Shown here: piece after piece, positions 25,515-34,566 of the stretch
Layout: each line of letters begins with the position of its first letter
How positions within the stretch are numbered: position 1 is the stretch's first letter
NCBI RefSeq assembly: GCF_022829445.1
Contig: NZ_JAKSXY010000122.1
Coordinates: forward strand, 372,001-436,000
DNA: 64,000 nt
Direction: 5' to 3'
Source of the DNA: Methylobacterium sp. J-068
GTDB taxonomy: Bacteria > Pseudomonadota > Alphaproteobacteria > Rhizobiales > Beijerinckiaceae
Translations under genes and position numbers: made by a program
The notes under the pieces: model-generated
What the model was told of the DNA's origin: nothing
What the model saw: the letters and a program-made list of their open reading frames with translations, nothing else
Database searches by the model: none

Positions 25515-25645
25515 ACGCACAACGCACGCTCCAACGTCGACGTGAGCCTGGAGAAGCCACCACAAACGCGGCTGCGGCGAATCCGTTCCGGCCACGCTTG
25601 CGCGCATGGTGGCGGCGGGGCGTCGCGGATGGTAGAGCCCGGGCC

Positions 25646-26584
25646 ATGCTCGAAGGCCTGCCTCCCCATCGTCCGACCCACGTGCTCCGCCTGCTCACCG
25701 ACGAAGGCTCGGCGCGCGCGATGACCGACCTTCTCGGCGAGATGTTCGATCCGACCCAGACGGCGGTGGCCGCCTTCGAGGCCGAGGACGGCAGGACCTG
25801 GCGCCTGGAGGCCTATTTCGCCGATGCGCCCGACGAGGACATGATCCGCGACCTGATCCGTCCGGTGGTCGGCGCGCAGGCGGATGTCGCGACCTTCGAG
25901 ACCATCGACCAGCAGGACTGGGTGCGCGCCTCCCTGGAAGGCCTCAAGCCCGTTCGGGCCGGGCGTTTCCTCGTGCATGGCAGCCACGACCGCGAGAACG
26001 TGCGGGTCAACGACCTCGCCATCGAGATCGAGGCCGCGCTCGCCTTCGGCACGGGCCATCACGGCACCACGCTCGGCTGCCTTCGGGCACTCGCCGGAAT
26101 CCTCAAGCGCGGGCGCCCCGCCCACGTGCTCGACGTGGGCACCGGCACCGGCATCCTGGCCTTCGCGGCGGCCAAGTTCCTGCACAAACCCGTCATCGCC
26201 GGCGACCTCGATCCGGAGGCGGTGACCACCGCCATCGGCAATGCCCGCCTCAACGGTCTCGGGCCGGTGCTGCGCCTCTACCAGGGACCGGGCGTGCGCC
26301 ACGCCCTGGCCAACCGGCCGCGCCGCTTCGACGTGGTCTTCGCCAACATCCTGGCGCGCCCCCTCAAGGCCCTGGCGCCCTCGCTCACGGCGGTCGTGGC
26401 GGACCACGGCGTGCTGATTCTCTCCGGCCTCATCGAGCGCGACGTGCCGGGCGTGCTCTCGACCTACCGGCATCGCGGCTTCCACCTCGCCCGGCACGGC
26501 CTGATCGAGGGCTGGGCCACCCTGGTGCTGACGCGCGGCGGCGCGGCACCGCGCCCGCGCCGGGATCGGTTGCGGCCCTTCTGA
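25646..26584 (+). CDS. prmA: ribosomal protein L11 methyltransferase
   Basis: A 312-residue SAM-dependent methyltransferase that trimethylates ribosomal protein L11. The N-terminal substrate domain is followed by the SAM fold with FGTGHHGTT, VLDVGTGTGILAFAAAKF and the catalytic-loop motif VFANILARPLKAL. The ATG at 25646 (MLEGLPPHR) is used; a frame from 25598 adds an unlikely Arg-rich head. It is followed after 22 bases by pepP and is probably in one operon. Confidence 0.93.
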   Translation: MLEGLPPHRPTHVLRLLTDEGSARAMTDLLGEMFDPTQTAVAAFEAEDGRTWRLEAYFADAPDEDMIRDLIRPVVGAQADVATFETIDQQDWVRASLEGLKPVRAGRFLVHGSHDRENVRVNDLAIEIEAALAFGTGHHGTTLGCLRALAGILKRGRPAHVLDVGTGTGILAFAAAKFLHKPVIAGDLDPEAVTTAIGNARLNGLGPVLRLYQGPGVRHALANRPRRFDVVFANILARPLKALAPSLTAVVADHGVLILSGLIERDVPGVLSTYRHRGFHLARHGLIEGWATLVLTRGGAAPRPRRDRLRPF

Positions 26585-26606
26585 GCCCGTCGTAACCCTG
26601 GGCGCC

Positions 26607-28433
26607 ATGACGCGCCCCCGCTTCCAGACCTTCGACGATCCGAGCCACCGCCAGGGCGCCGCCCGCATCCGGGCCCTGCGCGAAACCCTGCATGCCGCCG
26701 GGCTCGACGGGTTCGTGGTGCCGCGCGCCGACGAGCACCAGTCGGAATACGTGCCCCCCCAGGCCGAGCGCCTCGCCTGGCTCACGGGGTTCACGGGATC
26801 CGCCGGCACCGCCGTGATCCTGCGCGATGCGGCGGCGCTGGTCGTCGACGGGCGCTACACCCTGCAGGCTCCGGCCCAAATCGACACGGCCGTGATCACG
26901 CCGGTGCCGCTCGCCGAGACCAGCGCCGCCGCCTGGGTCGGCGCGCGCATGAAGGCCGGCGAGGTCCTGGCCTATGATCCCTGGCTGCACACGCCCGACG
27001 GCGTGGCGCGCCTGGAGCGCGCGGTCGTGAAGGCCGGCGCGACCCTGCGGCCGGTGGCGTCCAACCTCGTCGACGCCGTCTGGGCCGACCGGCCGGGCGC
27101 GCCCTCCGGCGCCGTGGTGGCGCATCCCCCGGACCTCGCGGGCGAATCGGCCACCGACAAGCTCGCGCGCATCCGCGCGGCTCTCGCCGAGGCGGGCTGC
27201 GCCGCCCTGGTGATCTCCGACCCCCACAACCTCGCCTGGGCCTTCAACCTGCGCGGCGCGGACGTGGCGCACACGCCCCTGGCGCTCGGCTACGCCCTGG
27301 TGCCGCGCGAGGGCCGTGCGGCCCTCTTCCTGACATCCGGGGATGTGAGCCCGGAGCTCCGGACCGCCCTTACCCCGCTCGCGGCGGTTCATCCCCGCGC
27401 CGCCTTCGAGGACGCCCTGTCCGCCCTGGCGGCGGATGCGGCCCGAATCCGTCTCGATGCCGGCACGGCGGCCTTCGCCCTCAAGCTCCGGGTCGAGGCG
27501 GCGGGGGGCGTCGCGGATCTCGGACCCGACCCGATCACCGCCATGAAGGCGGTCAAGAACCCGGCCGAGATCGCCGGCGCGCGGGGCGCCCACCACCGCG
27601 ACGGCGTCGCGGTCACGCGCTTCCTCGCCTGGCTCGACGCGCAGGGCGAGGCGCTCACCGAGATCGCGGCCGTGGAGGCCCTGGAGGATTTCCGCGCCGA
27701 GGGCGGCCTGCTCCGCGACGTGTCGTTCCCGACCATCTCGGGCAGCGGGGCCAACGGGGCCATCGTGCATTACCGGGTGACGCGCGAGACCGACCGGCGC
27801 ATCCGGGCGGGCGAATTGTTCCTCGTGGATTCCGGAGCGCAATACGCCGACGGCACCACCGACATCACCCGCACGGTGGCGGTCGGGCAGCCCTCCGAGG
27901 CCATGTGCGAACACTTCACCCGCGTGCTCAGGGGCCATATCGGCATCGCCCGCGCGGTGTTCCCGAAAGGCACCACGGGCGCGCAGATCGATTCCTTCGC
28001 CCGACAGCCGCTCTGGGACGCCGGCCTCGATTTCGACCACGGCACCGGACACGGGGTCGGCGCCTTCCTCTCGGTGCATGAAGGGCCGCAGCGCATCGCC
28101 AAGACCGGGACGGTCATCCTCGAAGCGGGGATGATCCTCTCGAACGAGCCCGGCTACTACAGGACGGGCGCCTACGGCATCCGCCTGGAGAACCTCGTCC
28201 TGGTCGAGCCCCGCACGGTTCCCGGCGGCGAGCGCCCGATGCTCGGGTTCGAGACCCTGACCCTCGCGCCCTTCGATCGCCGCCTGATCCGCGCCGACCT
28301 GCTCACCCCGGAGGAGATGGCCTGGATCGACGCCTACCATGCCCGGGTGCGCGCGGCGCTCGGGCCGGATCTCGACGCGGCCACGCGGGCCTGGCTGGAA
28401 AAGGCGACCCTGCCGATGGTCGCCCTCGCCTGA
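26607..28433 (+). CDS. pepP: Xaa-Pro aminopeptidase (M24, aminopeptidase P type)
   Basis: A 608-residue metallopeptidase that removes the N-terminal residue before proline. Two creatinase-like N-terminal domains precede the pita-bread catalytic domain. The metal ligands are visible in VDSGAQYADGTTDITRT (two Asp), FDHGTGHGVG (His), SNEPGYY (Glu) and RLENLVLVE (Glu). This length matches the larger, eukaryotic-like APP1 subgroup rather than the 440-residue E. coli PepP. Cytoplasmic, with no signal. Confidence 0.92.
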   Translation: MTRPRFQTFDDPSHRQGAARIRALRETLHAAGLDGFVVPRADEHQSEYVPPQAERLAWLTGFTGSAGTAVILRDAAALVVDGRYTLQAPAQIDTAVITPVPLAETSAAAWVGARMKAGEVLAYDPWLHTPDGVARLERAVVKAGATLRPVASNLVDAVWADRPGAPSGAVVAHPPDLAGESATDKLARIRAALAEAGCAALVISDPHNLAWAFNLRGADVAHTPLALGYALVPREGRAALFLTSGDVSPELRTALTPLAAVHPRAAFEDALSALAADAARIRLDAGTAAFALKLRVEAAGGVADLGPDPITAMKAVKNPAEIAGARGAHHRDGVAVTRFLAWLDAQGEALTEIAAVEALEDFRAEGGLLRDVSFPTISGSGANGAIVHYRVTRETDRRIRAGELFLVDSGAQYADGTTDITRTVAVGQPSEAMCEHFTRVLRGHIGIARAVFPKGTTGAQIDSFARQPLWDAGLDFDHGTGHGVGAFLSVHEGPQRIAKTGTVILEAGMILSNEPGYYRTGAYGIRLENLVLVEPRTVPGGERPMLGFETLTLAPFDRRLIRADLLTPEEMAWIDAYHARVRAALGPDLDAATRAWLEKATLPMVALA

Positions 28434-28629
28434 ACCGACCGGGCAGTAGGGTTCGGGCGACGCTTGCGACGATCCCGCCCATTCCGGCGCGGCGGAAACG
28501 AGGGGACAAGAGGTTCACCGCTCCGGGTCTCGCCGCCCGAATCGTCCGGTCGGGACCTCTCGGCTTCGGGATTTCACCCGCACGCCGAACGGACTTAATC
28601 TCGTCGTTTCCATCACCGAACAGGACCTG

Positions 28630-30789
28630 ATGATTCGGCTTCTCGCCCTGGCGCTCGCGCTGTTCGGCCTCGCCCTTCCGCCCGCGCGGGCGCAAGGGTT
28701 CAAGATGCCGACCGACCTCCTGAAGGCGAGTCTGGTCGGGGAGCCCTCGGCCATCCGGCCGGGGGCGCCCTTCACGGTGGCGATCCGCATGGTGATGCGG
28801 CCGAACTGGCACGTCTACTGGCGCAATCCCGGCGATTCCGGGCTGGCTCCGGAAGTCGCGTGGACGCTGCCGGCCGGGTTCTCGGCGGGGCCGATCCAGT
28901 GGCCGGCGCCGAGCCGCATCCCGGTCGCGCACCTCATGAACTTCGGCTACGAGGGCGAGACCGTTCTCCTCACCGAGATCACCCCGCCGGCGAGCCTGGG
29001 TTCGGGCAAGCCGGCGACGCTCCAGGCCAAGCTCACCTATCTCGTCTGCGAGCGCGAATGCGTGCCGGGCTCGGCCGACTTGCGCCTGACCCTGCCGGTG
29101 GCCCCGGCCGGCACCAGCACGGGTCTCGCGCCCGGCTCGATGATGCTGTTCGAGGCGGCCCGCGCCGCCCTGCCGGTGGCTGCCCCCTGGCCGGTCCGCT
29201 ACGGCGCGGAGAACGGGCGCCTGCAGGTGCATCTCGCCGCGCCCGACATCCGCGCCGCGTCCGTCGCCTACTTTCCCTATGCCGAGACCGCGATCGAGAA
29301 CGCGGCACCGCAGGACGCGACGAGCGATGCCGCCGGCCTGCATATCGACCTCGCGCGCGGCGACGCGACGGAGGCGCCCCCCACGGCCCTGCCGGGCGTG
29401 CTCACCTTCGAGGAGGCGACGCCGGACGGGAGCGTGCGCCGCGCCTACGCGATCGGCGAAGCCCCCACGGTCTCCACGCCCGCGGCGGCGCAGGTCGCCT
29501 CGTCTCCGGCCGCGCCCGTATCGGCACCGGATGAGAGCCTGACCCTCTGGAGCGCGGCCGGCCTCGCCTTCCTCGGCGGTCTCCTGCTCAACCTGATGCC
29601 CTGCGTCTTCCCGGTCCTGTCGATCAAGGTGCTCAGCCTCGTCGGGCATTCCGGCGAACCGGCAGGGCGCGTCCGTCTGCACGGGCTTGCCTACACCGCC
29701 GGGGTCCTGGCGGCTTTCCTGACCCTGGCGGGCCTGCTCATCGCGCTGAAGGGCGCCGGCGCGGGTATCGGCTGGGGCTTCCAGCTGCAATCGCCCCTGG
29801 TGGTGGCGGGCCTCGCCTACCTGCTGTTCGGCATGGGCCTCGGCCTCTCCGGCGTGGTGCATCTGGGCGCCGGCATCGCCGGGATCGGCGACGGGCTGAC
29901 CCGGCGGGCGGGGCTGGAGGGGTCGTTCTTCACCGGTGTGCTCGCGACCGTCGTGGCCACCCCCTGCACCGCCCCCTTCATGGGCTCGGCGGTGGGTTTC
30001 GCGCTGACTCAGGAGGCAGGCGTCAGTCTGGCGGTCTTCGCCAGCCTCGGCCTCGGTCTCGCCCTGCCCTTCCTGGTTCTGACGCTCTGGCCGGCGGCCC
30101 TGCGCCGCCTGCCCCGGCCGGGCGCCTGGATGGATACGCTGAAGGGGGCGCTGGCCTTCCCGATCTACGCCACCGTGGCGTGGCTGGTCTGGGTGCTGGC
30201 CCAGCAGGTCGGCTCGGCGGGGCTCCTCGGGGCCCTGATCGGCCTCGTCCTCGTGGGCTTCGCGGCCTGGGCCTGGGAGCGCGGACACGGCGCCGGACCG
30301 ATCGGCGGCTGGATCGCGCGCGGCACGGCGGTCGCGGCCCTGGCGGCGCTCACCCTCCTCACCCTCGGGCTCGACCGCGACCGGGCCGGGATGGCGACCG
30401 CGCGGTCCGGCGCCGAGGGATTCAGCCAGGCCCGCCTCGACGGACTCCTGGCGCAGGGCAAACCGGTCTTCCTCAACATGACGGCGGCCTGGTGCATCAC
30501 CTGCCAGGTCAACGAGCGCACGGCGCTGGGCTCAGAGTCTGTCCAGGCCGCCCTGAAGGCGCGCGGCATCACCTACCTGAAGGGCGACTGGACCAACCAG
30601 AACCCCGAGATCACCCGCCTGCTGGAGCGCCATGGCCGCAGCGGCGTGCCGCTCTACCTACTCTACGCGGGCGCTGGCGAGCCGACGGTCCTGCCACAGA
30701 TTCTCACCTCGGGCCTCGTGCTGGAGGCCCTGAAGGCGGTGCCCCTCGCGGCGGCGGACCGGAGCGCGGCCCTGACCCCGGAGCGCTAG
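28630..30789 (+). CDS. DsbD/ScsB-type thiol-disulfide transmembrane reductase
   Basis: A 719-residue inner-membrane protein that carries electrons from cytoplasmic thioredoxin to the periplasm. A signal peptide (1-21) is followed by a periplasmic domain with the Cys pair in YLVCERECVPGS (about 138-142), then about eight membrane helices with LMPCVFPVLSIK and ATPCTAPFMGSA Cys motifs, and a C-terminal thioredoxin domain with AAWCITCQVNE. This layout fits ScsB/DsbD proteins linked to copper tolerance or redox protection. The preceding gap 28434-28629 has no gene. The start has a weak CAGGACCTG ribosome site. Confidence 0.9.
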   Translation: MIRLLALALALFGLALPPARAQGFKMPTDLLKASLVGEPSAIRPGAPFTVAIRMVMRPNWHVYWRNPGDSGLAPEVAWTLPAGFSAGPIQWPAPSRIPVAHLMNFGYEGETVLLTEITPPASLGSGKPATLQAKLTYLVCERECVPGSADLRLTLPVAPAGTSTGLAPGSMMLFEAARAALPVAAPWPVRYGAENGRLQVHLAAPDIRAASVAYFPYAETAIENAAPQDATSDAAGLHIDLARGDATEAPPTALPGVLTFEEATPDGSVRRAYAIGEAPTVSTPAAAQVASSPAAPVSAPDESLTLWSAAGLAFLGGLLLNLMPCVFPVLSIKVLSLVGHSGEPAGRVRLHGLAYTAGVLAAFLTLAGLLIALKGAGAGIGWGFQLQSPLVVAGLAYLLFGMGLGLSGVVHLGAGIAGIGDGLTRRAGLEGSFFTGVLATVVATPCTAPFMGSAVGFALTQEAGVSLAVFASLGLGLALPFLVLTLWPAALRRLPRPGAWMDTLKGALAFPIYATVAWLVWVLAQQVGSAGLLGALIGLVLVGFAAWAWERGHGAGPIGGWIARGTAVAALAALTLLTLGLDRDRAGMATARSGAEGFSQARLDGLLAQGKPVFLNMTAAWCITCQVNERTALGSESVQAALKARGITYLKGDWTNQNPEITRLLERHGRSGVPLYLLYAGAGEPTVLPQILTSGLVLEALKAVPLAAADRSAALTPER

Positions 30790-30903
30790 CGGGCATCGCG
30801 GTCCCCCCCCCGGTGGGCTGCGCCGAGCCCGATGGATGCACGTTTCGCGAAACGCGATAATCCTCGACTTGACGGGGACACGCGCCTCCCGCAGCACGGC
30901 AGC

Positions 30904-32136
30904 ATGAGCATTGCTTCCGCGCCGCGCTGGACCGTCTTCCGCAACGGCGATTTCCGCCTCTTCGGCACGGCACGCTTCCTCACCGGCCTCGCCTACCAGA
31001 TGCAGGCGGTGGCGGTGGGCTGGTTCGTCTACGACATCACCCGCTCGGCCCTGGCGCTGGGCCTCGTCGGGCTCGCGAGCTTCCTGCCCGCCATGCTCTC
31101 GGCGCTCGTGGCCGGGCACGTGGCCGACACCTACGACCGGCGCCTCGTGGCCGCCATCGCCTACGCCGCCCTGGCGCTGGCGGATCTCGGGCTGCTCGTC
31201 GCGGCCCATTCCGGCTCCACGACGCTGTGGCCGATCTACCTCCTCGTGATCGTCATCGGCACCGGCCGGGCCTTCGCCAACCCGACGCTCCAGGCGCTGC
31301 TGCCGACCCTGGTGCCGCGCAACCTGTTCGGCTCCGCCATCGCCTGGAACGCCTCGCTGTGGCAGAGCGCCTCGATCCTCGGGCCCGCCACCGGCGGCTT
31401 CCTCTACGCCCTCGGGCCGGCGGTGGTGTTCGGTGCGGCCGCCGCGAGCTTCGCCCTGGCGAGCGCGCTGATCCTGGCGATCCGGTTCCGGCCCGCCCCG
31501 GTCACCGAGCGTCCGCCCGTCACCTGGGAGACCCTCTCGGCCGGGCTCACCTACATCCGCACCCACCCCGTGGTGCTCGGCGCGATCAGCCTCGATCTCG
31601 TGGCGGTGCTGCTCGGGGGCGCCACCGCCCTCCTGCCGATCTTCGCCGCGGAGGTGCTGCATGTCGGCCCGCTCGGCCTCGGGGTCCTGCGCAGCATGCC
31701 GGCGGCCGGCGCGGTGCTCACCGCGGTCACGCTGGCCTACGTCCCACTCGAGCGCCATGCCGGCCTGCGCATGCTCCAGGCCGTGGGGATCTTCGGTCTC
31801 GCCACGGTGGGGTTCGGCCTCTCGACCTCCCTGCCCCTCTCCATGGCCTGCCTGTTCGTCACGGGGGCCGCCGACATGATCAGCGTCTTCGTGCGCCAGA
31901 CCTTCGTTCAGGGCGAGACCCCGGACGCCATGCGGGGCCGGGTCTCGGCGGTGAACGCCGTCTTCATCGGCGCCTCGAACGAACTCGGCGAATTCGAATC
32001 CGGCACCCTCGCGGCCCTGATCGGCGCCGTCCCGGCGGTGGTGGCCGGCGGCCTCGCGACGCTGCTCGTCGCCGCGCTCTGGGGGCGGGTGTTTCCGGCG
32101 CTGCGGGCACGGGACCGGCTGATGCCGGCGGAGTGA
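30904..32136 (+). CDS. MFS transporter, exporter-like
   Basis: A 410-residue major facilitator with about twelve hydrophobic segments. It begins MSIASAPRWTVFRNGDFRLFGTARFLTGLAYQMQ and has the MFS loop VADTYDRRLVAAI and the second-half loop MRGRVSAVNAVFIG. It resembles the MFS_3/enterobactin-exporter-like subfamily. The ATG at 30904 is chosen because the upstream extension from 30832 lacks helix-forming features. The substrate is unknown. Confidence 0.85.
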   Translation: MSIASAPRWTVFRNGDFRLFGTARFLTGLAYQMQAVAVGWFVYDITRSALALGLVGLASFLPAMLSALVAGHVADTYDRRLVAAIAYAALALADLGLLVAAHSGSTTLWPIYLLVIVIGTGRAFANPTLQALLPTLVPRNLFGSAIAWNASLWQSASILGPATGGFLYALGPAVVFGAAAASFALASALILAIRFRPAPVTERPPVTWETLSAGLTYIRTHPVVLGAISLDLVAVLLGGATALLPIFAAEVLHVGPLGLGVLRSMPAAGAVLTAVTLAYVPLERHAGLRMLQAVGIFGLATVGFGLSTSLPLSMACLFVTGAADMISVFVRQTFVQGETPDAMRGRVSAVNAVFIGASNELGEFESGTLAALIGAVPAVVAGGLATLLVAALWGRVFPALRARDRLMPAE

Positions 32137-32139
32137 ACG

Positions 32140-32189
32140 GGGTTTTATCCCTGGCGGACGGCATTTTGGCCGCACGAGGGATAAAACCC
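32140..32189. repeat. 13-base perfect inverted repeat with nested stem
   Basis: GGGTTTTATCCCT (32140-32152) pairs perfectly with AGGGATAAAACCC (32177-32189); the 24-base spacer itself holds a GCGG/CCGC stem, making one 50-base hairpin. It starts 4 bases after the MFS stop. It may end that transcript, but the T-run is inside the stem, so an operator or a rearrangement scar is equally possible. Confidence 0.6.
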
Positions 32190-32405
32190 ACGACATCATA
32201 GGCTTACCGGTCAAGCGGCGACGCGACCAAGCGCAGGCGCACCTCACCGCGACCCGGCTCACCAGCCGGCTGCTCCATCTCCAGTTCGATGATCCGGGCC
32301 GCCGTTACCTTCTGGGGACGCCCCTGCCTCGACCACTGGGCTTCGTGCCAAGCTTTTGCACATGACAGCCCCGCACACGCGAGGGTAGAACCATCGCGGG
32401 AGGAC

Positions 32406-32990
32406 GTGACGGCCGACATCAAGGTGGTTGCCGGGAATTGCGGCAAGGGCAGGGGCACCTATCAGGCGGGCGTCCTGACGAGCCCGGATGGGATCGAGCG
32501 CTCCGTGGAGTGCCTCCTGACCGTCGAGGCGCATGGCGACGTCGCGGGTGCACGGAATTGGGGTGGCCAAGTTCTGGATGGGCTGAAGGGAAGCCTCGCC
32601 CTTGCCTCGAACATCGACCTGAGCGGAACGGCGCTCCTCGCCGCCACCGCGCTGAGCTCGGTCTCGGCCGACGAATCCCAGCCCCAGACTCTGCTGGAGA
32701 TCACGTTCCAGGATGGCGGCCTGCTGATCGCCCTGGCGGACCCGCGCCTTCCGGCGCTGATCACCAATGATCGGGAGGTCCTGCGACGGGGGTTCGCGCG
32801 GGCGGCGCAGCGCGTGGCGCAGCCCGTCGAGGGGCCGGCGCCCTCCTCCGAGTCGACCCTGATGGCCACGGCCGGCGATGCCGCTCAGGCGGCCGTCGGC
32901 GCCGTACAGGCAGTGACCGGCGCTGCCGGCGCATCGCTCAGTTCGGCCTTTGGCTTCGTGCGCCGGACGGCCGGCTACGAGCGCGGCTGA
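32406..32990 (+). CDS. hypothetical protein
   Basis: A 194-residue protein starting at a GTG (VTADIKVVAGNCGKGRG), not recognised. A GGGAGG block lies very close upstream, so the true start may be further down; the frame itself is open from 32289. It has a Gly-rich domain with a hydrophobic strand pattern (LLEITFQDGGLLIALAD) and an Ala-rich tail from about residue 150. The segment 32190-32405 before it holds a weak opposite-strand frame (32204-32458, KVTAARIIELEMEQ), possibly a gene fragment, which I do not call. Confidence 0.5.
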   Translation: MTADIKVVAGNCGKGRGTYQAGVLTSPDGIERSVECLLTVEAHGDVAGARNWGGQVLDGLKGSLALASNIDLSGTALLAATALSSVSADESQPQTLLEITFQDGGLLIALADPRLPALITNDREVLRRGFARAAQRVAQPVEGPAPSSESTLMATAGDAAQAAVGAVQAVTGAAGASLSSAFGFVRRTAGYERG

Positions 32991-33051
32991 AGCTCCGACA
33001 GAGCCATGCCGTCGCGGGGGCGGCCCGCCGAGCGCGCCCCGGTATGAGCCC

Positions 33052-34371
33052 CTACTTCCCCGACAGCAGCGGCGACCAGGTCGGGTCCGACGCATAGGAG
33101 GGGGTCGGTACCGGCTGCTCAACCTTGCCGGTGATGTCGACCATGTAGAGCTTGCCGCCGCCCTGGCCGCCGGGGTCGCGGAAGAACAGCACGTACTGGC
33201 CGTTGGGCGCGAAGGTCGGCCCCTCGTTGTGGAAGCCTTCCGTCAGCACGCGTTCGCCCGAGCCGTCCGGCTTCATCACGCAGATGGCAAAGCCCCCCTT
33301 GCGCTGGCGCGTGAAGGCGATGAGGTCGCCGCGCGGGGAGAAGGCCGGCTGCGAGGCCGAGCCCTCGCCGAACGAGATCCGGGTCGGGTTCGCGCCCGTG
33401 GAACTCATGATGTAGATCTGCTGCGAGCCGCCGCGATCGGACTCGAACACGATCTGGCTGCCATCCGGCGAGAAGCTGGGCGAGGTGTCGATGGCGTTGC
33501 CGTTGGTGATCGGCGTCTGGGCCTTCGAGCCGAGATCCATCAGCACGATGTCGGCGTTGCCGCCCTGCTGCACGCTCATCACGAGGCGGCGGCCATCGGG
33601 CGAGAAGCGCGGGCTGGTGCTCATCGAATCGGATTTGCCGAGCGCCTGACGCCCGCCCGTCTCGAGGTTGAGGACCTGGATGCGCGGCTGCTGCCCGGTG
33701 GTCTGGGTCATGAAGGCGATGTCCTGGGTCGCCGGCGAGTAGCGGGGGGCGACCACCGCGTTCTCGCCGCTGGTGAGCGCGCGCACGTTGGCGCCGTCCT
33801 GGTCCATCACCATCAGGCGCTTGCGCCGGTGCTCCTTGGAGCCGGACTCGTCCACGAAGGCGATGCGGCTGTCGAACCAGGGCCCGAGGCCGGTGATCTT
33901 GGTGTAGACCGCGTCGGAGATGAGGTGGCCGGTGCGGCGGGCATTGGCCGGGTCGGTGCCGTATTGCTGGCCCGTCATCTGCTGGCCCGAGGTGACGTCC
34001 CAGAGCCGGAACTCGACCTTGAGCTTGCCCGAGCCGTCGCGCGCGACGCGGCCGGTGATCAGCGCCTGCACGCCGGCCGCCTTCCACTTCTCGAAGCCCG
34101 GCACCGCGTCGAAGCCGGGGGATTCGGGGAATTTCGCCTTCTCGACGGGGGTGAAATAGCCGGAGCGGCGCAGGTTGTTGGTCACCACGCTGGAGACGAG
34201 GAGCCCGAGGCTCGGATCGCCCGAGAAATCCGTGACGGCGATCGGCATCGGCTGGAACGACCCGCCGCCGATGCGCAGGTTGAGCTGCGCCTGCGCCGGG
34301 CTCAGGCCGAACAGGACGAGCGCCAGGAGGGCGAGAAGCGACGCCGGGCGCGGGAGGATACGTCGGTGCAT
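33052..34371 (-). CDS. tolB: Tol-Pal system protein TolB
   Basis: A 439-residue periplasmic beta-propeller of the Tol-Pal system that keeps the outer membrane attached during division. A signal peptide (MHRRILPRPASLLALLALVL ... AQAQ) starts at 34371. The propeller repeats are visible (SPRFSPDGRRLVMS, SPSFSPDGSQIVFES, QPAFSPRGDLIAFT). No pal gene follows on the minus strand: the next gene, at 32990, points the other way. The start lies 195 bases after the tolA stop. Confidence 0.94.
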   Translation of the reverse strand: MHRRILPRPASLLALLALVLFGLSPAQAQLNLRIGGGSFQPMPIAVTDFSGDPSLGLLVSSVVTNNLRRSGYFTPVEKAKFPESPGFDAVPGFEKWKAAGVQALITGRVARDGSGKLKVEFRLWDVTSGQQMTGQQYGTDPANARRTGHLISDAVYTKITGLGPWFDSRIAFVDESGSKEHRRKRLMVMDQDGANVRALTSGENAVVAPRYSPATQDIAFMTQTTGQQPRIQVLNLETGGRQALGKSDSMSTSPRFSPDGRRLVMSVQQGGNADIVLMDLGSKAQTPITNGNAIDTSPSFSPDGSQIVFESDRGGSQQIYIMSSTGANPTRISFGEGSASQPAFSPRGDLIAFTRQRKGGFAICVMKPDGSGERVLTEGFHNEGPTFAPNGQYVLFFRDPGGQGGGKLYMVDITGKVEQPVPTPSYASDPTWSPLLSGK

Positions 34372-34566
34372 GGGCGATTCCGTGGTCGTGAGGGGCTTGG
34401 CGGCGCGATGCGCGCCCTCTCGTGACGGGTTGAGGTCGGGGGAGACGAGCGGGTTCCGGGGACGTGCCGCCTCACCCCGTGCCCCGCCGCTCGGGAGCAG
34501 GATGCCGCGCAGGGCTTTCGCGATCGGGCATCGGTCCGAGTCCAGGATCATCGACCATAGGTCCCA

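Noticed and set aside
32204..32458. An 84-codon minus frame with KVTAARIIELEMEQ
   Set aside because: It may be a gene fragment, but has no ribosome site and no recognised family, and it overlaps the frame called at 32406.
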